Below, in pieces: positions 50,648 through 59,641 of a stretch of DNA of 64,000 nt. Source of the stretch: an uncultured Flavobacteriales bacterium. Its GTDB lineage: Bacteria; Bacteroidota; Bacteroidia; Flavobacteriales_G; Salibacteraceae. Location of the stretch: assembly GCA_905479105.1 (NCBI GenBank), contig CAJQLE010000004.1, positions 248,001 through 312,000 of the forward strand. The letters run 5' to 3'. Under the pieces are notes generated by a model, which ran no database searches, had not been told where the DNA came from, and was given only the letters and a program-made list of their open reading frames with translations. The position numbers and the translations under genes were made by a program. Every line of letters starts with the position of its first letter. Positions within the stretch are counted from its first letter, which is position 1.

Positions 50648-50668
50648 TGGTTACTTTCCGATACAAAA
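50648..50668. other. Right attachment site within mnmE 3' end
   Basis: The 21-bp repeat identical to 37,107-37,127. It contains the mnmE stop and the codons for the C-terminal CIGK motif, so mnmE stays intact after integration. Confidence 0.85.
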
Positions 50669-52021
50669 CTTCCCAAATATGTTCCCTAATAAATCATCGG
50701 TTGAAATCTCTCCAGTTATGGATCCTAAGTGATGCAATGCTTGGCGAATATCTGCAGCGACCAAATCGCCTGATATTCCGGTTTCGATTCCTTCCAAGGA
50801 ATTATTCAAAGCAGCTTGCGTTGCCTTAAGTGCTTGCACATGACGCGCATTCGTAATTACAATATCGCCTGTACCCAAATTTCCAATATGCATCGCCTCT
50901 TTAAGCGCTTCATTCAATTGCTCCATGCCGTTTCCGGTTTTGGCGGAGACAAATATTTCTTTGATTCCTTCTATCAAACTTCCCGCGGGTGGGGTAGTGG
51001 CAAGGTCACTTTTATTACCAACAGCAATAACCACCGCTTGCAATGAGTCAATTTGAGTAATCAAATCAGCCAATACCTTTTTGTGATCTTCTCTTGATTC
51101 TCGCGTGTCATATAAATAGATTACGATGGAGGCGCTTTTCATTCGCTCCAGGCTTTTCTTCACGCCCATGGCTTCTATGGTGTCTTCTGTTTCGCGAATG
51201 CCTGCCGTATCAATGAATCTATAGCGAATACCGTTGATTACAGCAATGTCCTCAATGGCATCTCTCGTGGTTCCTGCTATATCTGAAACTATGGCTCTAT
51301 CTTCATTTAGAAGCAAGTTCAGTAATGTGGATTTACCTGCGTTTGGTTTTCCGATGATGGCCACAGGAACCCCATTTTTCATTGCATTTCCATAACGGAA
51401 AGAATCAACCAATCTAGAAATGAACCCGAGTATTTTTTCAATCAAGGCTACCAATTGTACTCGGTTGGCGAATTCAACATCTTCTTCTGAAAAATCAAGT
51501 TCTAATTCTATAAGACTAGCGAAGTGGATGAGCTCTTCACGCAAAATGGCAATTTCTTTCGAAAATCCACCTCTCATTTGGTGCATTGCCAGTCTATGTT
51601 CTGCCTGCGATTCAGAGGCAATTAGATCTGCTACAGCTTCTGCTTGACTGAGGTCTAATTTTCCATTTAGAAAAGCGCGCTGAGTAAATTCACCTGGTGC
51701 GGCAAGTATAGCACCTGAAGCGATTAAGGCATTTAAGGCTTGATTAAGAATATATGAAGAACCATGAAATGAAAGCTCCACTATATCTTCACCAGTGTAA
51801 GACTTTGGAGACTTAAATATGGTTGCAACAACTTCATCTAAAACTATATCATCTATTTTAAAGGAAGAAAAATGCACCGTATTGGCATTTAATTTTTCAA
51901 CACCTTTTGTAAGGTGCTTTCCTACTATTTCAATGGCATGACTTCCTGAAAGACGAATCACTCCTATAGCGCCTATACCTTGAGGTGTGCTTAATGCTAC
52001 AATACTATCAAGATTTATCAT
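50651..52021 (-). CDS. mnmE: tRNA uridine-5-carboxymethylaminomethyl(34) synthesis GTPase MnmE
   Basis: A 456-residue GTPase. The N-terminal folate-binding domain (~1-120, DSIVALSTPQGIGAIGVIRL), a helical domain, and an embedded G domain with GKPNAGKST, DTAG and NKSD. The C-terminus is the conserved CIGK. With MnmG it makes the cmnm5 group on wobble U34 of several tRNAs, the same base that MnmH further left selenates. Its 3' end is the island's integration target. A TACATTTG box lies 4 nt before the ATG. Confidence 0.97.
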   Translation of the reverse strand: MINLDSIVALSTPQGIGAIGVIRLSGSHAIEIVGKHLTKGVEKLNANTVHFSSFKIDDIVLDEVVATIFKSPKSYTGEDIVELSFHGSSYILNQALNALIASGAILAAPGEFTQRAFLNGKLDLSQAEAVADLIASESQAEHRLAMHQMRGGFSKEIAILREELIHFASLIELELDFSEEDVEFANRVQLVALIEKILGFISRLVDSFRYGNAMKNGVPVAIIGKPNAGKSTLLNLLLNEDRAIVSDIAGTTRDAIEDIAVINGIRYRFIDTAGIRETEDTIEAMGVKKSLERMKSASIVIYLYDTRESREDHKKVLADLITQIDSLQAVVIAVGNKSDLATTPPAGSLIEGIKEIFVSAKTGNGMEQLNEALKEAMHIGNLGTGDIVITNARHVQALKATQAALNNSLEGIETGISGDLVAADIRQALHHLGSITGEISTDDLLGNIFGKFCIGK

Positions 52022-52025
52022 TGTG

Positions 52026-52033
52026 CAAATGTA
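52026..52033 (-). promoter_or_regulatory. -7 promoter box of mnmE, 4 nt from the ATG
   Basis: The minus strand reads TACATTTG-CACA-ATG, the same spacing as at mnmH. Confidence 0.45.
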
Positions 52034-52063
52034 TGTGCTTTAAACAACCAAATTAATTTTGAA

Positions 52064-52108
52064 ATTTAATCGTTTCATCGATTAAATAAATATTTCAAAC
52101 TAAATATT
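52064..52108. promoter_or_regulatory. Two inverted repeats between mnmE and the T9SS gene
   Basis: ATTTAATCG-N6-CGATTAAAT (52,064-52,087) and AATATTT-N6-AAATATT (52,089-52,108), both perfect with 6-nt spacers. The region is very AT-rich, so chance is possible, especially for the second. Confidence 0.4.
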
Positions 52109-52142
52109 TTTCTAATTATCTAAAATGAAAGATTTAAATGAT

Positions 52143-52150
52143 TAAATTTG
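52143..52150 (+). promoter_or_regulatory. Putative -7 promoter box of the first giant T9SS gene
   Basis: TAAATTTG matches TAnnTTTG and lies 23 nt before the ATG at 52,174. Confidence 0.4.
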
Positions 52151-52173
52151 GATTACATTAATTAAACAACAAC

Positions 52174-54561
52174 ATGAAAAAAAATCTACTCCGCCCATTT
52201 TTTGGCCTACTATTTTTGGGTTTTGCATTTAGTACCCAAGCTCAGTTGACTTGTTCACAGTCTGCTTCAACTTCTGGAACTGATTGCACTAACCCCACAG
52301 CAACAATAACTCCGCCCTGCGGTTTTGGTAATGTATCAGCGGTGACTATGAACGCTGGAAGTGGCTTCACAACCTGGTGTCCAAATTGGTACGATTATGA
52401 CTTAATCATCGACGGTGCTACTGTTGTAACGGGGCTATGTTCTGAAACAGGATATAACCTTATGGCTTACTGGCCATTTACAACTATCGCTGTTGCAGCT
52501 CAGGATAATGATGGTTTTTGTGACTTTGTTACAATGAACTTAACCATAAACATGACTTATTTGCCATTGTTAACGGCAATTATTGATGATACAATTCCTG
52601 TCCCATGTTTCGGTGATACTACTGCTAATTTGGTTCCTGTTGTTGTAGGAGGCACTGGACCTTACACGTTAGCTTGGTCTACGGGTAGTGTTGATACTGC
52701 ATTGTACAACTTAGGCGCAGGTAGCTATTCTGTGACTGTAACGGATGCGGTAGGTGATATGGATACTGCGTATATAGAAGTTACTCAACCAGACGCTATA
52801 GTAACATCAACTACTGTAATTCAAGATCTTATTTGTGATTATGACGTAGGAATTGGCAGTGTTTCAGCTTCAGGTGGTACAGCTATTCCTGAATCATATG
52901 TTTGGGATACTGCAGCTGTTAATTTTTCTCCTGACACCTCAATGGTGGGCACTCCTTTAACGCTTGGTGATGATCAAACATCTGGTCTCCTTAACATTGG
53001 TTTTGATTTTGTATTCTTTGGAGACACTCATTCAACATTCAGTATTTCTTCTAATGGATTTATTGCTCTTGATGGACCTAGTACTCCAAACGGATGCTGT
53101 TCTGGTCAAAACATCCCTAATGCATCTACTCCAAACAATCTCATCTCTGTAGTTTGGGATGATTTATGGGGTACTAATGGCGGTGGAATGATTAACTATT
53201 ATACTATTGGAACAGCTCCATTCAGAACCTTAATCGTAAACTTCACTGATGTTTCATATTGTTGCAGTGCGACCCAATCGGTCACTGCGCAAGCGAAACT
53301 TTTCGAAACGACTAACTGCATCGAAATTCATACCGTTGATGTAATCAATGCTAATCCAGCGACTCAAGGTATTGAGAATCAAAATGGAACGGAGGCATAT
53401 ACTTATCCTGGTAGAAATCAAAGCTCTTGGTCATCTGTTGGCACCTTCATTAGTTTTTGTGCTCCAGTTGGCGGCCTGAGCTATGAGTGGAATAATGGTG
53501 GTACAGACACATTAAATCTTGCTTTGGCCATTGGTGACAATACAGTTACTGTAACAGATGGTAATGGTTGTCAAGCGAGCGATACGATTACAATTAACCC
53601 TCCCATTTCGCAATTGGCCCTTGACCCAGATGTAATCGACATTTCATGCTTTGGATTCAATGATGGCTCAATCGTTTCTAATGAGACAGGTGGTGTATCT
53701 CCAGTTTCATATGGTTGGAATTCAGGCCAAACATCTGCTAACATCTCTGGTTTACTAGCTGGAACTTACAGCGTAACGGCTACGGATGCTGTTGGTTGTA
53801 TTGATAGTGTAGGCAGTATGACTATTGTTGAGCCAGCTATCCTATTAGGTAATGTATATGATGTACAAAATACTATTTGCTCTAACGATGAGAATGGTGC
53901 TGCTTCTATAATTGTTTCAGGAGGTATTCCTCCTTACAGCCCAGTTTGGTCTAATGGCGAAATCGCTTACACAGCAACTAATTTGCCAGCAGGTAATAAC
54001 TACGTTGTTGTTACTGACGCAAATGGATGTGAAGTTTTCTTTAGTGTGAACGTTCTTTCAGAATTTGATAGCCCAACTCCTTATATTGGAAACAACTTAA
54101 TCAGTGCAAATGGTGCTGGTGTTACTTTGAATACTAATCCTTCTACGTATAGCAGTTACCTTTGGAATACTGGAGCTACGTCTGCATCTCTTCTTGCTGC
54201 TAATACTGGTTATTATTGGGTTGAAGTGACAAACTCTGCTGGTTGTGTAGGTTCTGATACAGCTTATGTAGAGGTTTGGCCTACAGGAATCAATGATATT
54301 GTTGATAACGCAAAGTTTGCGCTTTATCCTAATCCTGCTACTACCAATCTGATGATGTTACTTGATGCAAACACTAATTTGACAAATGTTAATGTGAGCA
54401 TTACTAATATTCACGGTCAGACAGTTCTATCTCAATCATTCAACTCTATTTCTGCCTCTGAGCAGGTGGAATTGGATGTGAAAGACATCGCTACAGGAAT
54501 CTATAACTTATCAGTTCAATCTGATGAATACAGTGCTGTAAAGAACTTTGTGAAGCAATAA
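52174..54561 (+). CDS. Large secreted T9SS protein with SprB-like repeats (paralogue A)
   Basis: A 795-residue exported protein: signal peptide (1-24, ending TQAQ), a Cys-rich N-terminal domain, an SprB-like repeat (GGTGPYTLAWSTGSVDTALY), a middle domain marked FDFVFFGDTHSTFSISSNGF and QGIENQNGTEAYTYPGRN, then further SprB-like repeats (PVSYGWNSGQTSANISG; PPYSPVWSNGEI) and a T9SS tail (FALYPNPATTNLMML). SprB repeats are known from the gliding adhesin SprB, so a surface or matrix role is likely. It is homologous over most of its length to the next gene. Confidence 0.85.
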   Translation: MKKNLLRPFFGLLFLGFAFSTQAQLTCSQSASTSGTDCTNPTATITPPCGFGNVSAVTMNAGSGFTTWCPNWYDYDLIIDGATVVTGLCSETGYNLMAYWPFTTIAVAAQDNDGFCDFVTMNLTINMTYLPLLTAIIDDTIPVPCFGDTTANLVPVVVGGTGPYTLAWSTGSVDTALYNLGAGSYSVTVTDAVGDMDTAYIEVTQPDAIVTSTTVIQDLICDYDVGIGSVSASGGTAIPESYVWDTAAVNFSPDTSMVGTPLTLGDDQTSGLLNIGFDFVFFGDTHSTFSISSNGFIALDGPSTPNGCCSGQNIPNASTPNNLISVVWDDLWGTNGGGMINYYTIGTAPFRTLIVNFTDVSYCCSATQSVTAQAKLFETTNCIEIHTVDVINANPATQGIENQNGTEAYTYPGRNQSSWSSVGTFISFCAPVGGLSYEWNNGGTDTLNLALAIGDNTVTVTDGNGCQASDTITINPPISQLALDPDVIDISCFGFNDGSIVSNETGGVSPVSYGWNSGQTSANISGLLAGTYSVTATDAVGCIDSVGSMTIVEPAILLGNVYDVQNTICSNDENGAASIIVSGGIPPYSPVWSNGEIAYTATNLPAGNNYVVVTDANGCEVFFSVNVLSEFDSPTPYIGNNLISANGAGVTLNTNPSTYSSYLWNTGATSASLLAANTGYYWVEVTNSAGCVGSDTAYVEVWPTGINDIVDNAKFALYPNPATTNLMMLLDANTNLTNVNVSITNIHGQTVLSQSFNSISASEQVELDVKDIATGIYNLSVQSDEYSAVKNFVKQ

Positions 54562-54581
54562 GCTGATTAATTTCTTAAAGG

Positions 54582-54620
54582 AAAAGGGCTGATCTCCAAA
54601 TGGAGTTCAGCCCTTTTTAT
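54582..54620 (+). terminator. Rho-independent terminator
   Basis: AAAAGGGCTGA / TCAGCCCTTTT with an inner CTCCA/TGGAG stem, then TTTTTATTTT. It starts 20 nt after the stop of paralogue A. Confidence 0.92.
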
Positions 54621-54744
54621 TTTGCATTCACGAAGCTTATCTATGTTAGTCTTAAAGTGAAGTTAATCAGGTGTTTAAGGCAGGCTGCAGAGATTGGTCG
54701 ATAAAAAATACATATTAGTCGAAGGGAATAAGCATTTTGTTTCT

Positions 54745-54752
54745 TAGATTTG
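54745..54752 (+). promoter_or_regulatory. Putative -7 promoter box of the second giant T9SS gene
   Basis: TAGATTTG matches TAnnTTTG, 21 nt before the ATG at 54,774, and supports that start. Confidence 0.4.
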
Positions 54753-54773
54753 TCCAAACTTTATTTTATCAAT

Positions 54774-57389
54774 ATGAAAAAAAATATACTCTTAACTATT
54801 GCTTTGGGATTGTTTGGGTTTGGGCTGCAAGCTCAGATTTCCACCTTTCCATGGAACGAAGACTTTGAATCACAAAACCAATGTCCAACAGGATGCTCTT
54901 CTGCTTGCCCTTTGTCAGGTGCGGGCTTTACGAATGATCTAGGAGACCAATATGACTGGATCGTTGACGTTGGAGGAACCGGTTCATCTAATACAGGTCC
55001 AGGTGGGTTTTCAGGTCAAGGAACGGATCACAATCCGGGTACAGCGCAGGGAAAATATTTATACACTGAGTCTTCGGGTTGTGCTAACTCATCAAGTAAC
55101 TTGGTTTCTCCAATGTTTGATTTCACCAACGTATCAACTCCAGCTGTTACTTTTTGGTATCACATGTATGGAAACACCATGGGAACGATGCAATTTGATG
55201 TTGAATCAGGAGGCGTATGGACATTGAATGTGATTCCAGGTTGGACAGATAATGTAAATCTCTGGCAAGAGCAAACAGTTGATTTAGCGGCTTACGGAGG
55301 AATGAACAACATTCGTTTCAGAGTAAGAGGAACAAGAGGATATTCTTTTGGAAGTGATATGGCTGTGGATGATTTTTCTGTTTTTAATGCAACGTATCAA
55401 ATTATTCCTATTGCTGTAGTGGATCCTTCTTGTCCTGGCGATACTGATGGAAGTATTGAAGTGGATGCTCTTTTTGGAACACCTCCTTTTACATATGCTT
55501 GGTCTAATGGATCTACTGGCACTTTGCTTACTGGTCTAGGAGGTGGAACATACTGTGGAACTGTTACTGATGCAAATGGTGACACCACGTCTACTTGTTA
55601 TGTATTAACATCGGGTGATTCTGTTTCTGTGGCAACCAACATTTCACAAACTAGAATTTGTAAGTATGATGTGTTTACTGCAGAAGCTATTGGTTCTGGC
55701 GGTAACGGAGGGGAAGCGTATTCTTGGGATACTACAGTTGCAAATTATGCTTGGGATACTTCTGGGGTTCCTACTGTCGTTCCTATGGGCAATAACTCTG
55801 TGAGTTCAGCACAAAGTATCGGTTTTGACTTTGTATTCTTCGGGGATACATTTAACGAGTTTTTAATCGGAGCGAATGGTTTTATATCTTTCAATCCAAC
55901 TAGTCCAACAGGATGTTGTGATGGGGACCCAATTCCTAACGCCAACATTAATGAACCAAGAAATGCGATTTATGCTATGTGGGATTACCACACAGCTACT
56001 GCATCGGTTTACAGCTATTTCGTAACTGGAATAGCTCCTCAACGTAAATTAGTGATGAGCTTTGAGAACTTACCAGTTTGTTGTGGTGCCTCACCAAACA
56101 GAGGATCTGTTCAAGTCGTATTGCATGAGACATCAAACTGCATTGAAATAAATCAAGAATTTGCTCTTCCTCCAACGTTTGGTTCTCAAACTCAAGGTAT
56201 TCAAAATGCTGATGGAACTATAGCGTTTGCTTATCCTGGAAGAAATGGAACACTATGGCAAGCTGCTGGTAATACTCACATTTCATTCTGCCCTACAGAT
56301 TCTTTAGGCTTATCTTATAATTGGTCTAACGGTGTTGTGGGTCCAAATGCCATTAATTTCCCAATTGGAACATATACGGTGACGGTTACAGATCAAAATG
56401 GTTGTGAAGGAACTGCTGCACTTACAGTTGATCCTGCGGTTTCAGAATTGACTCTAAATCCATCTATTTCTGATATATCTTGCCATGGCTTTAATGATGG
56501 AATGATAGAGTCTGATCAAACAGGAGGCATTTCTCCAATTAACTACACTTGGAGCAGTGGGCAAACATCTGCTGATATTACAGCATTGTCTCAAGGTACC
56601 TTTGATGTGGTAGCAGAAGATGCTGTAGGTTGTCTAGATAGTGTGAGTGAAATGGTGATCGCAGAGCCAGATCTATTAGTAAGCTCTGTATATTCCCTAG
56701 AACAAACACAGTGTCCTGAAGATGAGAACGGATCGATATCCATTGTTATTTCGGGAGGAGCCGCACCTTACAATGTTCTTTGGAGCGATGGACAAATTGG
56801 TCCTATGGCAACGAATCTACCTGCAGGGCTTTACCAAGCGCAAATTACTGATGCATCAGGATGCTTAAGTATTCAATCTGCGAGTGTATTTGCTCAGTTC
56901 AACTCTCCAAATGTTGATTTAGGTGCGAACATAACTCAGCCTAATGGCGCTGTAGCTACCTTGAATGCTGGCCCACAAACTGGTTACCTATGGAGCACTG
57001 GTGCAACTTCTCAAATAGTTCAAGTTTCTGCAACTGGAGCCTATTGGGTGGAAGTTTACAACGGAAATGGTTGTGCAGCTACTGACTCAATTTATGTGGA
57101 GATCTGGCCAACAGGAATCATTGACATATCTGATGATAGCAAGTTTAGTTTATATCCAAATCCAGCAACAAGCAATTTAGTGCTGAAATTGGAAGGAAGC
57201 CAAAACTTGAGCGATGTTCGTGTGAATATTATAAATGTTCAAGGACAAAACGTAATGGAAACAATGTTGACTTCTATTTCGGCTTCTGAGCAAGTTGAAT
57301 TGAATGTTCAGGAATTGGCTCCAGGTATGTATAATCTTTCTATTCAATCTGAATCTTTCAAAGCAGTCAAGAGCTTTGTGAAGCAATAA
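54774..57389 (+). CDS. Large secreted T9SS protein with SprB-like repeats (paralogue B)
   Basis: An 871-residue exported protein. The ATG at 54,774 gives MKKNILLTIALGLFGFGLQAQ; the frame opens at a TTG at 54,750. Domains: a MAM/jelly-roll-like module (~25-205, WNEDFESQNQCPTGC; PAVTFWYHMYG) absent from paralogue A, an SprB-like repeat (PPFTYAWSNGST), the shared FDFVFFGDTFNEFLIGANGF and QGIQNADGTIAFAYPGRN domain, two or three more SprB-like repeats, and a T9SS tail (FSLYPNPATSNLVLKL) very close to that of A. Likely an adhesin or matrix protein. Confidence 0.85.
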   Translation: MKKNILLTIALGLFGFGLQAQISTFPWNEDFESQNQCPTGCSSACPLSGAGFTNDLGDQYDWIVDVGGTGSSNTGPGGFSGQGTDHNPGTAQGKYLYTESSGCANSSSNLVSPMFDFTNVSTPAVTFWYHMYGNTMGTMQFDVESGGVWTLNVIPGWTDNVNLWQEQTVDLAAYGGMNNIRFRVRGTRGYSFGSDMAVDDFSVFNATYQIIPIAVVDPSCPGDTDGSIEVDALFGTPPFTYAWSNGSTGTLLTGLGGGTYCGTVTDANGDTTSTCYVLTSGDSVSVATNISQTRICKYDVFTAEAIGSGGNGGEAYSWDTTVANYAWDTSGVPTVVPMGNNSVSSAQSIGFDFVFFGDTFNEFLIGANGFISFNPTSPTGCCDGDPIPNANINEPRNAIYAMWDYHTATASVYSYFVTGIAPQRKLVMSFENLPVCCGASPNRGSVQVVLHETSNCIEINQEFALPPTFGSQTQGIQNADGTIAFAYPGRNGTLWQAAGNTHISFCPTDSLGLSYNWSNGVVGPNAINFPIGTYTVTVTDQNGCEGTAALTVDPAVSELTLNPSISDISCHGFNDGMIESDQTGGISPINYTWSSGQTSADITALSQGTFDVVAEDAVGCLDSVSEMVIAEPDLLVSSVYSLEQTQCPEDENGSISIVISGGAAPYNVLWSDGQIGPMATNLPAGLYQAQITDASGCLSIQSASVFAQFNSPNVDLGANITQPNGAVATLNAGPQTGYLWSTGATSQIVQVSATGAYWVEVYNGNGCAATDSIYVEIWPTGIIDISDDSKFSLYPNPATSNLVLKLEGSQNLSDVRVNIINVQGQNVMETMLTSISASEQVELNVQELAPGMYNLSIQSESFKAVKSFVKQ

Positions 57390-57411
57390 GATAGAAAATA
57401 TCAAATCTTTG

Positions 57412-57444
57412 AAAGCCGATCTCGAAAGAGGTCGGCTTTTTTTT
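57412..57444 (+). terminator. Rho-independent terminator
   Basis: AAGCCGATCTC-GAAA-GAGGTCGGCTT followed by a run of T, 22 nt after the stop of paralogue B. Confidence 0.92.
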
Positions 57445-57475
57445 ATTCCCTCATTTTTTGAAGTTCTTTCTCCAT

Positions 57476-57483
57476 TAGTTTTG
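57476..57483 (+). promoter_or_regulatory. -7 promoter box 4 nt from the lipoprotein ATG
   Basis: TAGTTTTG-AAGT-ATG: a consensus -7 box with the same 4-nt gap as mnmE and mnmH. Confidence 0.4.
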
Positions 57484-57487
57484 AAGT

Positions 57488-58447
57488 ATGCTTAAGCAGC
57501 TTTATAAGAGCATTTCTTTATTGACCATATTGTTGGCTACCCTTGGGTGTGAAAGGTTTAATCAAGAGATTGATTATGAGCTTATCTCCTTGCCCATTCA
57601 AGAGGAAGCACGCTGTATTTTAGTTCAAGGCGATTCCATAATGATCGGAGGAGGAAACACGAATTCAACGGGATACTTTATCCAAAGTGATTTGGGTTTG
57701 ACTGATTTTTCGATCATCACTGAAGGTTTGAAGGGAGAGTTGTACAGTTTTTCGAACTTTCAAAATCGATGGTATTTTGGACTTGATTCGGTCTACTTAT
57801 TCTTCAGCGATAGTCTGCCGATTATCGAAGAATATTACTGGAATGAGGCTGATTGGGTAAGTGACCTGAGCAAACATCCGATGAGAAGGTTTGTAAAAAC
57901 TGAAACCAGCTTATTGGCTATAGCGGGAGGTAAGCTATCATTTGGAGTGATCTATGAAACAATGGATGGCAAGCGATGGAATCCTTTGGAATATGACAAT
58001 GAGCTGCGCGCTTTGGCTTCTTTTGGAGGAATAACTTGGGCTGGAGGCAATGGAAGACTAATGCGCAAGGAAGGAGCGTCAGATTGGCAACGAATTGACC
58101 TAAAGAAAAAGTTCATCGTTGATATGGCATTCGTTTCAGAAAAAATTGGATTTGCCGTAACCGATGGTGGTGAAATCTTGAAATCTTCAGACAGCGGTTT
58201 TACATGGAAGAAAATCGAAAAAGGCAGAGCAAGTCTTATCCACAGAATGAAAATTGATAATGATTGGATTATTGCGGTCGGTGCTGATGGAGTAATCGCG
58301 GCTTCAGATAATTTAGGAGAAGACTGGAGGTGGTTTCAGATGGATGAAAAATATGACTTAAACGACTTTGTTATTTTGAATGGCGAGTGTTTAATTGCTG
58401 CTGAGCAAGGCTTTATTGTTCGGATTAGCCTTGTTTCTTTGAAATAA
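57488..58447 (+). CDS. Lipoprotein with BNR/Ycf48-like beta-propeller repeats
   Basis: A 319-residue protein with a lipoprotein signal (LTILLATLGC, residue ~21). The body has propeller-like repeats: FVSEKIGFAVTDGGEILKSS and DSGFTWKKI are Asp-box/Ycf48 motifs, repeated later as GADGVIAASDNLGEDWRW. Such lipoproteins may act in assembly or binding at the envelope; no substrate is evident. It overlaps the convergent PagL-like gene by 23 nt. Confidence 0.68.
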   Translation: MLKQLYKSISLLTILLATLGCERFNQEIDYELISLPIQEEARCILVQGDSIMIGGGNTNSTGYFIQSDLGLTDFSIITEGLKGELYSFSNFQNRWYFGLDSVYLFFSDSLPIIEEYYWNEADWVSDLSKHPMRRFVKTETSLLAIAGGKLSFGVIYETMDGKRWNPLEYDNELRALASFGGITWAGGNGRLMRKEGASDWQRIDLKKKFIVDMAFVSEKIGFAVTDGGEILKSSDSGFTWKKIEKGRASLIHRMKIDNDWIIAVGADGVIAASDNLGEDWRWFQMDEKYDLNDFVILNGECLIAAEQGFIVRISLVSLK

Positions 58448-59588
58448 GACATCCAACACCAATTTCCATAAAGTCAGCTTGACCCAAGTTTGATTTTACT
58501 CCCAGTTGAATAAATGTTCCTGCCATACTGTTCTCTGGTAAATTGAAATAGTAACGCACGGCAAATCTTCCTGGAACATATCGCTTACTTACGCTAGAAA
58601 AGCTTCGCTGCTCTACTTCATTGATGATTCTATCAAGCGTTGGGTTATATAGGTTAACCCCAGCGTTGACGATCCAACCAAAACGACCATAGATAAACTC
58701 ATGACCTACCATCAGCATGACAGCAGAAGACTCCAATATTGCGTTTCCATCGCTCCATTCCATGGTTTCATTCCAAAGCCTGTACGCTTCATCATAATAG
58801 CCTTCAACACTAAGACTAACACGATGAATGGTCCTGAAGCGATATGTGCCTCCTACAGCAAATAGGTTTTTATTGTAAGTGCTTCCGTTTGTTGGCCTCA
58901 CTGTTCCACCAGCTTCATTCAGACCTAAGGCACCGTAGATCATTAGTCCCAAACGAGGATCTATTTTAAAAGGCTCTTGGTCATCAATTCTGTTTATGTC
59001 TTCGATGTAAAAGAACCTCTCTAAAGAAAGCATTACCATCGGTACGTTCATGCCTACGTTTGGTAATGCCGTATGCGCGTTGGAGCTGTGCCAATAAGAT
59101 GCTTGTAGGGCAACGGCATTGTTGCGGAACCTGTACTTAACTCCAGCCGAGATGGAGAGCAAAGCAGAAATCGGAGAGCCAAATACATTATTGTCAGGAT
59201 TGTCAATAAAGTCGTAGGGCTTCGTGACATAAATACCTCCAACATTAAAACGCTGAAATGTCCTCAGTCTTTTGGTATGGTATTGATCAAACGTTACTTG
59301 ATACTGCGCTCCAATGGCATACCCAAGCACTGCGTTGTTTCCGAGGTTGTGATAGGATAATTGAATCCCAGACTCTGGAGCTCCATAAAAACTTCTGTAG
59401 CTGCTTTTATCACCCCATCTCAACGATGCAAATCCACCAACTTGGGTGTTATGATCAGGCATGTTAGGATAAATATCTAGCATATTTCCAGCAAGCGCAC
59501 CTGCTTCAATACTTCTCACCTGAGCGTTTGCGCCTGCCGATAATATCAGCAGTAACAGGGGCGTAAGTATGAATGAGCGAAAATGCAT
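58425..59588 (-). CDS. PagL-like acyloxyacyl hydrolase / outer-membrane beta-barrel
   Basis: A 387-residue outer-membrane protein from the ATG at 59,588 (signal MHFRSFILTPLLLLILSAGANAQ). The alternating strand pattern indicates a beta-barrel. YWHSSNAHTALPNVGMN corresponds to the PagL catalytic His-x-Ser region (HSSNA), as in Bacteroidota proteins labelled acyloxyacyl hydrolase. PagL removes a 3-O acyl chain from lipid A. It is about twice the length of Pseudomonas PagL, so activity is uncertain. Confidence 0.65.
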   Translation of the reverse strand: MHFRSFILTPLLLLILSAGANAQVRSIEAGALAGNMLDIYPNMPDHNTQVGGFASLRWGDKSSYRSFYGAPESGIQLSYHNLGNNAVLGYAIGAQYQVTFDQYHTKRLRTFQRFNVGGIYVTKPYDFIDNPDNNVFGSPISALLSISAGVKYRFRNNAVALQASYWHSSNAHTALPNVGMNVPMVMLSLERFFYIEDINRIDDQEPFKIDPRLGLMIYGALGLNEAGGTVRPTNGSTYNKNLFAVGGTYRFRTIHRVSLSVEGYYDEAYRLWNETMEWSDGNAILESSAVMLMVGHEFIYGRFGWIVNAGVNLYNPTLDRIINEVEQRSFSSVSKRYVPGRFAVRYYFNLPENSMAGTFIQLGVKSNLGQADFMEIGVGCLISKKQG

Positions 59589-59641
59589 TTGGCGAAAATA
59601 CAGCATCAAATAGCGCTGTTATTATTTCATATAAAATAGAC

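Larger units (their letters stand above)
37107..50668. mobile_element. Integrated metal-resistance genomic island in mnmE
   Basis: About 13.5 kb bounded by a perfect 21-bp direct repeat, whose right copy is the 3' end of mnmE. The integrase gene sits next to the right border. Further in come a 440-aa unknown, an excisionase-like HTH protein and an HUH Rep, all on the minus strand. The rest is heavy-metal cargo. A 15-bp motif (AAAGGTACAAATAAG) occurs just inside each border, as expected for integrase arm sites. No conjugation genes are present, so if mobile it would need help from elsewhere. Confidence 0.85.
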
